NCBI RefSeq assembly: GCF_000247995.1
Contig: NZ_BAFE01000005.1
Coordinates: 1-40,770 of the forward strand
Source of the DNA: Mobilicoccus pelagius NBRC 104925
GTDB taxonomy: Bacteria; Actinomycetota; Actinomycetes; Actinomycetales; Dermatophilaceae
Length of the DNA stretch: 40,770 bases
Reading direction: 5' to 3'
The position numbers and the translations under genes are program-made. The notes below the pieces were generated by a model. It was not told the DNA's origin, searched no databases, and saw only the letters and a program-made list of their open reading frames with translations. Positions 17,353 through 25,530 of the stretch are shown here, piece by piece (within the stretch, counting starts at the first letter, position 1; every line of letters starts with the position of its first letter).

Positions 17353-17856
17353 ATGCCCTTCGAACTCGACGCCACGATCGACCCCACCCTCGCCCCCCTC
17401 GCCTGGATGGTGGGCCGTTGGGAGGGCGTCGGCGTCGTCGGCTACCCCGGTGAGGAGTCGCGCAACTTCGGCCAGGAACTCGTCATCAGCCACGACGGCC
17501 GTCCCTTCCTCGAGGTCGACAGCCGCACCTACCTCCTCGCCGAGGACGGCTCCAAGGAGGGCGACGCCGCCCGCGAGGTCGGGTTCTTCCGCGTGCTCGG
17601 CAACGGCGAGATCGAACTGCTCCTCGCCCACCCCACGGGCATCGTCGAGATGTACGCCGGGCAGCGCGAGAAGGAACGCCCCGTGCTCAACCTCAGCACC
17701 GACGGCGTCATGCGCAGCCCCGAGGCGCGGGAGTACACCGCGGCGAGCCGCATGTACGGCCTCGTCGACCAGAAGCTCCTCTGGGTCATGGACATGGCCG
17801 CCGAGGGGCGCCCGATGACGAGCCACGCCTCCGCGCAGCTCACGCGGGTCGGCTGA
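17353..17856 (+). CDS. Nitrobindin-like (FABP/DUF1794) protein
   Basis: A 167-residue beta-barrel protein of the heme-nitrobindin family. The N-terminal signature 'LAWMVGRWEGVGVVGYPG' carries the GxWxGxG motif. The proximal heme ligand of nitrobindins is a histidine near the C-terminus followed by a strand; H158 in 'RPMTSHASAQLTRV' fits. Characterised members bind ferric heme and isomerise peroxynitrite. Length matches the family. The ATG at 17353 has GAAAGGA eight bases upstream. It lies between the membrane protein gene and ygfZ; the same kind of grouping occurs in mycobacteria (Rv0811c-Rv0813c region, from memory). Confidence 0.85.
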   Translation: MPFELDATIDPTLAPLAWMVGRWEGVGVVGYPGEESRNFGQELVISHDGRPFLEVDSRTYLLAEDGSKEGDAAREVGFFRVLGNGEIELLLAHPTGIVEMYAGQREKERPVLNLSTDGVMRSPEAREYTAASRMYGLVDQKLLWVMDMAAEGRPMTSHASAQLTRVG

Positions 17857-17872
17857 GCCGGAGATCCGCACG

Positions 17873-17878
17873 TAGGGT
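17873..17878 (+). promoter_or_regulatory. Leaderless promoter -10 of ygfZ (TAGGGT)
   Basis: TAGGGT-N6-GTG(17885), starting 16 bases after the previous stop codon. No ribosome site is present. Confidence 0.55.
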
Positions 17879-17884
17879 GGTCGG

Positions 17885-18943
17885 GTGAGCGATTCGCAGA
17901 GCACCACGACCGTCCCCGCCTCGCCGCTCCTCGGCCGCCCCGACGCCGTCCCCGGCGCGGGGGCCGACGCGGGCGTGGCCACCCACTACGGCGACCCGGT
18001 GCGGGAGCAGCGTCTCCTCGGGGAGGGGCTCGCCGTCGTCGACCTCTCCCACCGGGGGGTCGTCACGGTCACCGGGCCCGACCGCCTGAGCTGGCTGCAC
18101 TCGCTCACGACCCAGCACCTCACCGACGTCGCCCCCGGCGCGAGCACGGAGACGCTCCTCCTCTCGCCCAAGGGGCACGTCGAGAACGCCCTCCACCTCG
18201 TCGACGACGGGGAGACGGCGTGGATCACGGTCGAGCCCGGGGCCGCGGCGCCGCTCGTCGAGTTCCTCGACCGGATGCGGTTCATGCTCCGCGTCGAGGT
18301 CGCCGACGTCACCGCCCGGTACGCCGTCCTCGGCGAGCCCATCGGGGCGCCGAGCGTCCCCGGTGAACCCCTCGCCTGGGTGGACCCGTGGCCGGGCCCG
18401 GTCGGCGACACCGCCCTCTACGGCCCGGGGGAGGGGCATCCCGCGACCGGTCGCGCCTGGCGCGAGCTCCTCGTCCCGCGGGACGAGCTCGAACGAGCCG
18501 TCGGCGACCGGGCGCTCGCCGGTCTGTGGGCCGCGGAGGCCGAACGTGTCCAGGCGTGGCGCCCCCGGTTCGGCGCCGAGACCGACCACCGCACGATCCC
18601 TCACGAGGTCGACTGGCTGCGCACCGCCGTCCACCTCCACAAGGGGTGCTACCGCGGCCAGGAGACAGTGGCCCGCGTCCACAACCTCGGGCGTCCGCCG
18701 CGTCGTCTCGTGTTCTGCCACCTCGACGGCTCGGGTCACGTCCTGCCCGCGCCCGGCTCGGAGATCGTCCACGGCGGCCGCACCGTCGGTCGTCTCACGA
18801 GCGTCGCCCGCGACCATGTCGACGGGCCCATCGCTCTCGCCGTCGTCAAGCGGTCCGTCCCCGTCGACGTCGAGCTCGAGACCGTGCCCGTCCGTGACGA
18901 AGCGCCCGTGACGCTCGCGCAGACGGTGGTCGTCGCCCCCTGA
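17885..18943 (+). CDS. ygfZ: Folate-binding protein YgfZ
   Basis: A 352-residue member of the GcvT-like fold family that supports iron-sulfur cluster assembly or repair. The family signature K-G-C-[FY]-x-G-Q-E is present as 'HKGCYRGQETVARVHNLG', with the essential cysteine at C255. The N-terminal folate-binding domain shows 'VVDLSHRGVVTVTGPDRLSWLHSLTTQ', which keeps the GcvT-like start. The first 25 residues are variable. The GTG start at 17885 is fixed by TAGGGT six bases upstream. It runs in the same direction as the nitrobindin-like gene but has its own promoter. Confidence 0.9.
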   Translation: MSDSQSTTTVPASPLLGRPDAVPGAGADAGVATHYGDPVREQRLLGEGLAVVDLSHRGVVTVTGPDRLSWLHSLTTQHLTDVAPGASTETLLLSPKGHVENALHLVDDGETAWITVEPGAAAPLVEFLDRMRFMLRVEVADVTARYAVLGEPIGAPSVPGEPLAWVDPWPGPVGDTALYGPGEGHPATGRAWRELLVPRDELERAVGDRALAGLWAAEAERVQAWRPRFGAETDHRTIPHEVDWLRTAVHLHKGCYRGQETVARVHNLGRPPRRLVFCHLDGSGHVLPAPGSEIVHGGRTVGRLTSVARDHVDGPIALAVVKRSVPVDVELETVPVRDEAPVTLAQTVVVAP

Positions 18944-19036
18944 GCGCCGGGTCCCGTTCTCGCCCCGATCGATGTCGGCGAGGGAGGGTGTGCGATCCGT
19001 CGTCCGACGGTGCCCCCACGAGAGGTCGGGACCGGT

Positions 19037-19070
19037 GGGAGTGCTCACTCCCGCTTGCGCGGTGCTAACT
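19037..19070 (+). promoter_or_regulatory. Operator-like repeats in front of the XRE/hbhA operon
   Basis: Three elements overlap here. GGGAGTG-CT-CACTCCC (19037-19052) is an inverted repeat with 7-bp arms. GTGCTCACT (19041-19049) and GTGCTAACT (19062-19070) are direct repeats 21 bp apart, exactly two helical turns. GCTTGC (19053-19058) and GCAAGC (19074-19079) are an inverted pair flanking the promoter spacer. A dimeric regulator, plausibly the XRE protein itself, is the obvious candidate to bind. Confidence 0.55.
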
Positions 19071-19084
19071 GAAGCAAGCACCAT
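19055..19084 (+). promoter_or_regulatory. Promoter of the XRE/hbhA operon
   Basis: TTGCGC (19055-19060), an 18-bp spacer, CACCAT (19079-19084), six bases, then ATG at 19091. It has the leaderless geometry and overlaps the operator-like repeats, fitting autoregulation. Confidence 0.45.
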
Positions 19085-19090
19085 GGGGGT

Positions 19091-19720
19091 ATGACCCCGT
19101 ACGTCCCCGGCATGCGCGACCTCGGGGAGTACGTGCGCGAACAGCGGGAGAACGCCCAGCTGTCGGTGCGTCAGCTCTCCGCGGTCGCGGGCATCAGCAA
19201 CCCCTACCTCTCCCAGATCGAGCGGGGGCTCCGTCGACCGAGTGCCGACATCCTCAACGCCCTTGCCCGCGGACTGCAGATCTCCGCCGAGTCGCTCTAC
19301 GTGCGGGCGGGTCTCCTCGACGAGACGCGAGAGACGGGGGCGGTCGACACCCGCCTCGCCCTCACGCTCGACCGCCGCCTCACCGAGCGGCAGCGGCGCA
19401 TCATGCTCGATCTGTACGACTCGTTCGTGCCCCCGGAGGAGTCCCCCGACGAGGGGGCGACCGTGCCTGCGACCCCCTCGGCCGACAGCCCGCCGGCACG
19501 GTCGACGACACGGGGCCCGGCCCCGTCCGTCTCGGCCTCCACGTCGACGCCCCCCACCCGTCCCCGACGCCGCACCGCCTCCGGCACCCGCACCCCGGCC
19601 CCGCGCCGCACCACCTCCGGCCACCGTGCGCCCGACGGGGCCGCCGTGTCCGGCACGCCGGTCGCCCCGCGAGGCACGTCCCACCCCCACGCCACCGCCG
19701 CCCCCACCGAGAAGGAGTGA
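19091..19720 (+). CDS. XRE-family regulator, Rv0474-like
   Basis: A 209-residue DNA-binding protein. Residues 9-70 are a helix-turn-helix: 'YVREQRENAQLSVRQLSAVAG', with recognition helix 'SNPYLSQIERGLRRPS', and 'LARGLQISAESLYVRAGLL'. A helical segment 'LDRRLTERQRRIMLDLYDSFV' follows at about 95-115 and may dimerise. The last 90 residues are Pro/Thr/Ser/Arg-rich and likely disordered. It lies two bases upstream of an HbhA-like gene, matching M. tuberculosis Rv0474-Rv0475. The ATG at 19091 is supported by CACCAT six bases upstream. Repeats overlapping its promoter suggest autoregulation. Confidence 0.85.
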   Translation: MTPYVPGMRDLGEYVREQRENAQLSVRQLSAVAGISNPYLSQIERGLRRPSADILNALARGLQISAESLYVRAGLLDETRETGAVDTRLALTLDRRLTERQRRIMLDLYDSFVPPEESPDEGATVPATPSADSPPARSTTRGPAPSVSASTSTPPTRPRRRTASGTRTPAPRRTTSGHRAPDGAAVSGTPVAPRGTSHPHATAAPTEKE

Positions 19721-19722
19721 CC

Positions 19723-20712
19723 ATGTCACCGAAGAAGCCCACGAACGACACCCCCGAGAACTCCGACCTCACCGCAGGCCGCGAGGAGCGCCGCCCGGCC
19801 TCCTTCGCGCCCAAGGTCCTCGAACCGGCCTACGCCCTCCTCGGTGCCACCGAGCTCGCCGTCGACACGCTCCGGTCGCTCGGCGCGGAGGAGCGCGAGG
19901 CCGCGTCGAAGACGCCTGCCGACGAGGTGGCCCGCCGCCCCCACGGCCTGGCCGCCCTCCGCGAGGACGTCGTCGACGTCGCGCGCGGCGCCGGCAAGGT
20001 CCCCTCCTTCGCGATGAACGAGCTGCTCAAGGGCTACTCGCACCTCACCGAACGGGGCCAGCGCGCCGTCTCCGGGGCGATCCCGACGCGCTCGGGCGAG
20101 AACGCGCAGAAGCGTGCGGAGGACGCCCGCGCCCGCCGCGAGGCCCGCCGTCTCGCCCGACAGGCCGGGGCGGTCGTCGACCGCGGCCGTGCCGCCGTCA
20201 CCGGCGTCGCGGACGACGCGACGCGCGCCGCCGGCCGTGTCGTCGAGGCCGTGAGCCACGGCACGGGCGACTCCCGGTCCACCCGCCGTCCCGACGCCCG
20301 TCGTCGTGCCGCCGTCGTCGACACCGCCGTCACCGCCACGAGCCCGACGGGTGGGGACGTCGACGCCCCCGTGCGTCACGACCGCGTCACGGCCGGTGTC
20401 GAGGCCGGTGCGACGACGACGGCACGACGCTCCCCGCGCGCCCGCAAGGCCGCCGCGGCGGCCGGGTCCGCCCCGGGCACGAGCAGCACGGCGCGCGCGG
20501 CCTCCGCCGGGTCGCCCTCGTCCGCGAGCGCGCCGGTGGCACGAGGCCCGCACGGGTCCGCGCACGACTCGACACCCGAGGCCCGGACGGTCGACGCCCC
20601 GACACCCGCCGAGGCGGCCGCGCGCCCCGCAGACGCCGGTGAGCGTCTGGACTCGATACCGACCCCGGCCGACGTCGCCGCGGCCGTCCGCGAGAACGAC
20701 AAGCTCGACTGA
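19723..20712 (+). CDS. HbhA-like protein with Arg/Ala/Thr-rich tail
   Basis: A 329-residue protein. Residues 30-130 resemble the coiled-coil half of mycobacterial heparin-binding hemagglutinin: '[19 protein letters not shown]' aligns with the helix start of HbhA and '[17 protein letters not shown]' with its 'Y.ELVERGEAAL' segment. The remaining 200 residues are a low-complexity Ala/Arg/Thr/Pro/Ser tail rather than the Lys-Ala-Ala-Pro repeats of HbhA. In mycobacteria HbhA binds host heparan sulfate and is also linked to cell elongation and lipid inclusions; none of these roles can be read from this sequence. The ATG at 19723 follows GAAGGAG. Gene order with the XRE and DUF2516 genes supports orthology despite the divergence. 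Confidence 0.7.
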   Translation: MSPKKPTNDTPENSDLTAGREERRPASFAPKVLEPAYALLGATELAVDTLRSLGAEEREAASKTPADEVARRPHGLAALREDVVDVARGAGKVPSFAMNELLKGYSHLTERGQRAVSGAIPTRSGENAQKRAEDARARREARRLARQAGAVVDRGRAAVTGVADDATRAAGRVVEAVSHGTGDSRSTRRPDARRRAAVVDTAVTATSPTGGDVDAPVRHDRVTAGVEAGATTTARRSPRARKAAAAAGSAPGTSSTARAASAGSPSSASAPVARGPHGSAHDSTPEARTVDAPTPAEAAARPADAGERLDSIPTPADVAAAVRENDKLD

Positions 20713-21137
20713 TGCGGGCCGTCCTCCAACGCGTCGACGGGGCTCGTGTCTTCGTCGAGGGTGAGGAGGTCGGCCGCATCGACGGCCCGGGCATCCTCGC
20801 TCTCGTCGCGGCGACGCACACCGACGGCGAGGCCGAGGTCGCGTCGATGGTCCGCAAGATCGCGGAGCTGCGGATGCTCCACGACGAGCGTTCCGTCGAG
20901 GACGTCGGCGGCGGGGTGCTCGTCGTCAGCCAGTTCACGCTGTACGGCCGCACGAGCAAGGGGCGGCGTCCCTCGTGGAGCGACGCCGCGCCGGGCCCGG
21001 TGGCCGAGCCGCTCGTGGACGCCGTCGCCGAGGGCCTCGCCGCCCGCGGGATCACGGTCGCGACCGGCCGGTTCGGGGCCGACATGCGCGTCGAGCTGTG
21101 CAACGACGGGCCGTTCACGCTCGTCGTCGACGTCTGA
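20712..21137 (+). CDS. dtd: D-aminoacyl-tRNA deacylase Dtd
   Basis: A 141-residue enzyme that hydrolyses D-amino acids (and glycine) from mischarged tRNA, preventing their use in translation. It has the N-terminal '[18 protein letters not shown]', the catalytic 'SQFTLYG' motif with adjacent 'SKGRRPSW', and the C-terminal '[14 protein letters not shown]'. The chiral-proofreading Gly-cisPro motif is usually GPVT and here reads GPFT. The ATG overlaps the HbhA-like stop by one base (TGATG). A perfect terminator hairpin follows 36 bases after the stop. Confidence 0.93.
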   Translation: MRAVLQRVDGARVFVEGEEVGRIDGPGILALVAATHTDGEAEVASMVRKIAELRMLHDERSVEDVGGGVLVVSQFTLYGRTSKGRRPSWSDAAPGPVAEPLVDAVAEGLAARGITVATGRFGADMRVELCNDGPFTLVVDV

Positions 21138-21173
21138 GGGGCTCGTCAGTGGCGTGCCGTCGCCGTCCACACC

Positions 21174-21211
21174 GTGACCGCCCCGGTCCTCACGAGGACC
21201 GGGGCGGTCAC
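21174..21211 (+). terminator. Terminator after dtd
   Basis: A perfect 18-bp inverted repeat (21174-21191 with 21194-21211) separated by two bases, so the real loop is slightly larger. It closes the XRE-hbhA-dtd operon. Confidence 0.8.
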
Positions 21212-21272
21212 GTGTCCGGCCGAGCCTGCCCGCCGGTGTCCGTCGCCGCTCGGCGGTCACGGGCGCGCCCCG

Positions 21273-21278
21273 TAGGCT
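21273..21278 (+). promoter_or_regulatory. Leaderless promoter -10 of the DUF2516 gene (TAGGCT)
   Basis: TAGGCT-N6-ATG(21285). The purine run GGGGGA directly touches the ATG, too close to act as a ribosome site. Confidence 0.6.
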
Positions 21279-21284
21279 GGGGGA

Positions 21285-21620
21285 ATGGATCTCGTCTTCG
21301 GAGCGCAGAACGTCGTCACGCTCGCGCTCGGTGTGGGTGCCGTCGCCCTCGGACTGTTCGCGTTCGCCGACGCCCTGCGGCACGACCAACGCGCCTACGC
21401 CGTGGAGGGCAAGAAGACCAAGACGTTCTGGCTCGTCGTCCTCGGGGTGTCCCTCGCGGTGCTGTTCGTCTCGGTCCAGCAGGTGCTCAACATGTTCGCG
21501 CTCATCGCGGTCGTCGCCGTCGGGGTGTACCTCGCCGACGTTCGTCCGGCGGTCGCTCCCCACACGGCCAGGCGCCGCAAGGGTGGCGCGAGCGGTCACG
21601 GCCCGCACGGCTCGTGGTGA
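21285..21620 (+). CDS. DUF2516 membrane protein
   Basis: A 111-residue membrane protein with three hydrophobic segments: about 8-28, 47-66 and 68-84. The charged link 'FADALRHDQRAYAVEGKKTKTFW' is the conserved core of DUF2516. The C-terminus is basic and His/Gly-rich. No function is established for the family. M. tuberculosis has a DUF2516 gene (Rv0476) right after hbhA, so the neighbourhood is conserved with dtd inserted. Its stop overlaps the next start (GTGA). Confidence 0.8.
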   Translation: MDLVFGAQNVVTLALGVGAVALGLFAFADALRHDQRAYAVEGKKTKTFWLVVLGVSLAVLFVSVQQVLNMFALIAVVAVGVYLADVRPAVAPHTARRRKGGASGHGPHGSW

Positions 21621-22420
21621 ACCGCACGCCCACGCGACCCACGTCGATGTTGGCCGGCCCCACAGGCGCCGTCGAGTACCTGAGCATCGGCGAGGGCACC
21701 CCGAGCACCGTGTTCGCGCACGGACTCGGCGGATCGATCTCGACGACGCGACCGTTCGCCTCCGGCGTTCCCGGGCGGCGCACCTTCCTCCACTTCCGCG
21801 GCCACGGCGCCTCCGAGGCCCCCGAGACGGCCTGGACGTACCCCGCGCTCGCAGGGGAGCTGCGGGCCGTCGCCGACCATGTCGACGCCACCCGGTGCCT
21901 CGGCGTGAGCATGGGCGCCGGAGCGATGTGCGCGCTCCTCGAGGAGACCCCCGACCGGTTCGACCGGATCGTCTTCGTCATCCCCGCGCTCATCGACCGG
22001 CAGCGCACCGACGCCGCCCTCCAGCGTCTCGTCGACCTCGCCGACCTCGTCGACGACCGCGACGTCGAGGGCATCGCCGCCCACTTCGTCGACGAGCAGC
22101 CTCCCGAGCTCCGGGAGCGACCCGTCGTGCAGGCCTGGGCGCAGGAGCAGGCGAGGCTCCTCTCGGGGACGCCGGTCGCGACGGCCCTCCGGGCACTGCC
22201 GCACGCCGTGCCGCTCACCGACCGCGCCTCCCTCAGCCGGGTCACGGCGCCCGCCCTCGTCATCGGACAGGAGGGCGACGATGCACACCCCGAGTCGATC
22301 GCCCGGGAGTTCGCCGACGTCCTGCCGCACGCCGAGCTCGAGATCCTCCCGCCCGGCGGTGTGCTGTGGAGCCACCGGAGTCGGGTGCGCGCACTCGTCT
22401 CCGCGTTCCTCTCCGACTGA
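21617..22420 (+). CDS. Alpha/beta hydrolase
   Basis: A 267-residue alpha/beta-hydrolase-fold protein. The oxyanion loop is 'VFAHGLGGS', the nucleophile elbow 'LGVSMGAGA' places Ser98 in GxSxG, and a late strand 'PALVIGQEGDDAHP' would carry the catalytic Asp. The final histidine is probably the one in 'VLWSHRSRVR', where most relatives have a Gly-Gly-His turn. There is no signal peptide. The GTG start overlaps the DUF2516 stop (GTGA), so the two are co-translated. The substrate is unknown; an esterase or lipase-like role is a guess from the fold. Confidence 0.8.
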   Translation: MNRTPTRPTSMLAGPTGAVEYLSIGEGTPSTVFAHGLGGSISTTRPFASGVPGRRTFLHFRGHGASEAPETAWTYPALAGELRAVADHVDATRCLGVSMGAGAMCALLEETPDRFDRIVFVIPALIDRQRTDAALQRLVDLADLVDDRDVEGIAAHFVDEQPPELRERPVVQAWAQEQARLLSGTPVATALRALPHAVPLTDRASLSRVTAPALVIGQEGDDAHPESIAREFADVLPHAELEILPPGGVLWSHRSRVRALVSAFLSD

Positions 22421-22483
22421 CGTCGCGCGGCTGCGCCCGCCACGCTGTATGGAAGGCTGCAGGCGCCACGCGTACGGCACGGA

Positions 22484-22489
22484 TATGAT
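22484..22489 (+). promoter_or_regulatory. Promoter -10 of the cupin gene (TATGAT)
   Basis: TATGAT is one of the best -10 matches in the window, but no clear -35 is visible. It implies a leader of about 87 nt before the ATG at 22583. Confidence 0.5.
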
Positions 22490-22499
22490 TCGGACGACC

Positions 22500-22553
22500 G
22501 TCCTGGGGGAGGACAGGCACCTGCCGAGTCGAGCCCACGTCATCCGCGGCAGG
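22500..22553 (+). other. Structured 5' leader of the cupin gene
   Basis: Two stems can form: GTCCT (22500-22504) with AGGAC (22510-22514) around GGGGG, and CCTGCCG (22520-22526) with CGGCAGG (22547-22553) around a 20-nt loop. I do not recognise a known riboswitch class. The leader is longer than those of most genes here. Confidence 0.35.
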
Positions 22554-22582
22554 GGAGCCGCATCACACGAGAACGGAACGAC

Positions 22583-22954
22583 ATGAGCGAGATCCACGAC
22601 AAGCGCGACGACGTCTTCACCGTGGAGCGGCCCTGGGGGACGTTCCAGAACTTCGCGACGAACCAGAACGTCACCGTCAAGGTCATCACCGTCACGCCGG
22701 GGTCACGGCTGTCGCTGCAGAAGCACGCGCACCGGGCCGAGATGTGGCAGGTCCTCGACGAGGCGCCCGTCGACATCACCGTCGACGATCACCAGTGGCA
22801 GGCCGTGCAGGGCGAACTCGTGTGGATCCCGCAGGGTGCGGTTCACCGCATGGGTAACAGTGGGTCCGTCCCGGCCCGCGTCCTCGAGGTCGGTTTCGGC
22901 CACTTCGACGAGGACGACATCGAGCGCCTCGAGGACGACTACTCCCGCGCCTGA
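22583..22954 (+). CDS. Cupin, mannose-6-phosphate isomerase type II-like
   Basis: A 123-residue single-domain cupin matching the C-terminal isomerase domain of bifunctional type II phosphomannose isomerase/GDP-mannose pyrophosphorylase. The start '[11 protein letters not shown]' and the core '[22 protein letters not shown]' give the metal-binding motif (Q, H, H, E), and '[12 protein letters not shown]' supplies the second cupin motif with its histidine. It lacks the nucleotidyltransferase half. It could interconvert mannose 6-phosphate and fructose 6-phosphate or act as a related sugar-binding cupin. It has its own promoter and a structured leader. Confidence 0.82.
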   Translation: MSEIHDKRDDVFTVERPWGTFQNFATNQNVTVKVITVTPGSRLSLQKHAHRAEMWQVLDEAPVDITVDDHQWQAVQGELVWIPQGAVHRMGNSGSVPARVLEVGFGHFDEDDIERLEDDYSRA

Positions 22955-23073
22955 GACGTCACGTTCTCAGCAGGTCCTCACCCCGTCCGCGCGGCGCGCC
23001 TCGGCGCCGTGCCGACGTCGACGCCCACGTTCACGCCCGGGTCGCGGTCACGTCGTCGCCCGGGTGTCGTGTG

Positions 23074-23892
23074 TCACGCGGGCGGGATCACCGGGGCGAC
23101 GGCGTCCCACCGCACGGTGACCTCGCCGAGCCGCCACCGGTGCGGCCCGTCGAGGAGGGGCCATCCCTGGCCGCGAAGGGTCGCGCAGGTGGCGAGGAGA
23201 CGCTGGCGGCGCCCGTACGGGGCGAGGGGTGCCGTGTGGGCCCACGCCTCGTCGAACGCGGCGAGGTAGGCGTGGACGCGTTCGCCCGGGATGTTGCGGT
23301 GGATGAGCGCCTTGGGGAGCCGTTCGGCGACGTCGGAGGGGCGCTCGAACGCCCCGAAGGCGAGGGAGATCGTGAGCGACCGGGGGCCCTCGGCGCCGAG
23401 GACCACCCACGTCGAGCGACGTCCGATCTCGTCGCACGTGCCCTCGAGGATCAGGCCGCCCGGAGCGAGATGCTCCTGGAGCAGTCGCCACGCCCCGTCG
23501 ACCTCCGACTCGACGTACTGCCGCAGCACGTTCGCCGCGCGGACGATCGCGACGGGTCGCCCGCGGAACGGACGGAGGTCGAACCCACCCCGGACGAACG
23601 TGAGCCCCGGCGGGTCCTCGTGGGGGAGGGCCGCGGCGACACGGGCGGGCTCGATCTCGACGCCGACGACCTCGACGTCGCGTCGGACCGTCGCGAGATG
23701 GCGGCGGAGTTCGACTGTCGTCGTCGCGGCCGCGCCGTAGCCGAGATCGACGACGAGCGGCGGCGGTCCGGGACGCCGGAGGAGTGCGGCGCCGTGGTGG
23801 GCGAGGAACCGGTCCATCCGCCGCAACCGGTTCTGACCGGTGGTGCCCCGGGTGACGACTCCCACGGGACGATCGGGACGGGCGGCAGGCAC
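23074..23892 (-). CDS. Class I SAM-dependent methyltransferase
   Basis: A 272-residue protein with a Rossmann-type SAM site: motif I '[18 protein letters not shown]' (a D-x-G-x-G variant), the acidic end of strand 2 in '[11 protein letters not shown]', 'VRGGFDLRP' and '[16 protein letters not shown]'. The C-terminal 100 residues contain Trp-rich segments. The substrate is unknown. Longer frames extend upstream to 24150, but GTG 23892 is chosen because TACGGT lies exactly six bases before it and the conserved fold starts soon after. It is divergent from mshA with 198 bp between the start codons. Confidence 0.8.
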   Translation of the reverse strand: MPAARPDRPVGVVTRGTTGQNRLRRMDRFLAHHGAALLRRPGPPPLVVDLGYGAAATTTVELRRHLATVRRDVEVVGVEIEPARVAAALPHEDPPGLTFVRGGFDLRPFRGRPVAIVRAANVLRQYVESEVDGAWRLLQEHLAPGGLILEGTCDEIGRRSTWVVLGAEGPRSLTISLAFGAFERPSDVAERLPKALIHRNIPGERVHAYLAAFDEAWAHTAPLAPYGRRQRLLATCATLRGQGWPLLDGPHRWRLGEVTVRWDAVAPVIPPA

Positions 23893-23898
23893 CGCCCC

Positions 23899-23904
23899 AC
23901 CGTA
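23899..23904 (-). promoter_or_regulatory. Leaderless promoter -10 of the methyltransferase (TACGGT)
   Basis: On the minus strand TACGGT-N6-GTG(23892). No ribosome site precedes the GTG. Confidence 0.5.
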
Positions 23905-24078
23905 CGGGGCTGCATCTCGTCCGTGCGACGGGTCTCGGGTCGCACGGCGGTCACCGGGGCGGCCATCCGGTCGTCCCTCGGTCCGAACCGGGCTGGACGC
24001 CCACCGTGCCGCCGGCGTCGCGCAGGCCACCTCGTCGTGCGCGCGGATCCCGTGTGGGCGGTCGTCGGTGGTGCCGGG

Positions 24079-24084
24079 CAGGAT
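24079..24084 (+). promoter_or_regulatory. Candidate leaderless -10 of mshA (CAGGAT)
   Basis: CAGGAT-N6-ATG(24091), with C instead of the first T, as seen before ppk and the XRE gene. Confidence 0.35.
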
Positions 24085-24090
24085 GGCGCC

Positions 24091-25374
24091 ATGAGTTCCC
24101 CGCCGACCCGTCCGCGTCCTCCTGCACGCGTCGCGATGATCACGGTGCACACTTCACCGCTCGCGCGGCCGGGGACGGGTGATGCCGGCGGGCTCAACGT
24201 CTACGTCGTCGAGGCGGCCACGCAGCTCGCGACGCGGGGCATCGAGGTCGAGATCTTCACCCGGGCCACCGAGGGGCGGCAGCCGCGCTCGGTCGAGCTC
24301 GTCCCCGGGGTGCAGGTGCGGCACGTCGTCGCCGGGCCGTTCGACGGCCTGTCGAAGGAGGACCTGCCCGGGCAGTTGTGCGCCTTCACCGCGGGCGTGA
24401 TGCGCGAGGTCGCGGGACATCCGGCCGGGTACTACGACGTCGTCCACTCGCACTACTGGCTCTCCGGTCAGGTCGGATGGCTCGCGGCCGACCGGTGGCA
24501 CGTGCCGCTCGTCCACACGATGCACACGATGGCGCGGGTGAAGAACGCAGGTCTCGCCGCGGGCGACCGGTCCGAGCCCCGCGGCCGCGAGATCGGGGAG
24601 GCGCAGGTCGTCGAGGCCGCCGACCGGCTCGTCTCCAACACCGACCTCGAGGCGCGGCAGCTCGTCGACTACTACGACGCCGACCCGGGGCGGGTGCGCG
24701 TCGTCCATCCCGGCGTCGACCTCGGGCTCTTCACCCCGGGGGATGTCGCCGCCGCGAGGGCCGCGGTGGGGGTAGACCCGGGCGATCTCCTCGTCCTCTT
24801 CGTCGGACGCGTGCAGCCCCTCAAGGCGCCCGACCTCCTCCTCCGTGCCGCCGCCGACCTCCGCCGCCGACGCCCCGATCTGGGGTCCCGGATGCGTGTC
24901 GCCGTGCTCGGCGGCCCCAGCGGGTCGGGGCTCGAACGCCCCCGGTGGCTCGAGGACCTCGCCGCGGAGCTCGGCATCGCCGACCGTGTCGTCTTCCACC
25001 CGCCCACGACGAGGGAGACGCTCACCGACTGGTACCGCGCGGCCGACGTCCTCGCGATGCCCTCGTACAACGAGTCGTTCGGTCTCGTCGCGCTCGAGGC
25101 GCAGGCCTGCGGCACCCCCGTCCTCGCCGCGGACGTCGGCGGTCTTCCCCTCGCGGTCCGCGGCGGGGTCCTCGTCCGAAACCACGAGACGTCCGAGTGG
25201 AGTCGGGAGCTCGAGGCGCTCCTCGACGCCCCCGACGAACGTGCCCGACTCGCCGACGTCGCGACGGCGCATGCGGCGGGGTTCGGATGGTCACGAACTG
25301 CGGACGCCCTCGTCGGGGTCTACGGTGAGGCGATGGCGTCGCGCGCCCATCGGATCCACGCGGACGGGGCCTGA
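24091..25374 (+). CDS. mshA: D-inositol-3-phosphate glycosyltransferase MshA
   Basis: A 427-residue GT4-family enzyme that joins UDP-GlcNAc to 1D-myo-inositol 3-phosphate, the first step of mycothiol synthesis. It has the N-domain loop '[14 protein letters not shown]', '[14 protein letters not shown]', '[12 protein letters not shown]', and the C-domain nucleotide site '[17 protein letters not shown]', '[10 protein letters not shown]', and the EX7E motif in '[20 protein letters not shown]'. All are typical of MshA. The ATG at 24091 is the first that leaves a normal N-terminus. A YbjN-domain gene and gpmA follow, as in M. tuberculosis Rv0486-Rv0489. Confidence 0.94.
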   Translation: MSSPPTRPRPPARVAMITVHTSPLARPGTGDAGGLNVYVVEAATQLATRGIEVEIFTRATEGRQPRSVELVPGVQVRHVVAGPFDGLSKEDLPGQLCAFTAGVMREVAGHPAGYYDVVHSHYWLSGQVGWLAADRWHVPLVHTMHTMARVKNAGLAAGDRSEPRGREIGEAQVVEAADRLVSNTDLEARQLVDYYDADPGRVRVVHPGVDLGLFTPGDVAAARAAVGVDPGDLLVLFVGRVQPLKAPDLLLRAAADLRRRRPDLGSRMRVAVLGGPSGSGLERPRWLEDLAAELGIADRVVFHPPTTRETLTDWYRAADVLAMPSYNESFGLVALEAQACGTPVLAADVGGLPLAVRGGVLVRNHETSEWSRELEALLDAPDERARLADVATAHAAGFGWSRTADALVGVYGEAMASRAHRIHADGA

Positions 25375-25414
25375 CCCCCGCGGGTCGCCCGAGGGACGCA
25401 CGGCCGCCGGTCGC

Positions 25415-25443
25415 GGGTCCGGCGCTCCTCCACGGAGCGGGCC
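25415..25443 (+). terminator. Possible imperfect terminator after mshA
   Basis: GGGTCC and GCTCC pair with GGAGC and GGGCCC with a 3-nt bulge and a mismatch, about 40 bases after the mshA stop. Weak evidence. Confidence 0.25.
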
Positions 25444-25460
25444 CGAATCGGCCACGGACG

Positions 25461-25490
25461 ACGACGAACGACGACGAACGACGACGAACG
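25461..25490 (+). repeat. 10-bp tandem repeat upstream of the YbjN gene
   Basis: The unit ACGACGAACG occurs three times in a row, with partial copies on both sides (25458-25493). The period is close to one helical turn. It lies 38 bp before the YbjN-domain start codon. Confidence 0.7.
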
Positions 25491-25530
25491 ACGCGGCGGA
25501 GGCCGCCGGACCACATCAGAGGTGATGCCC

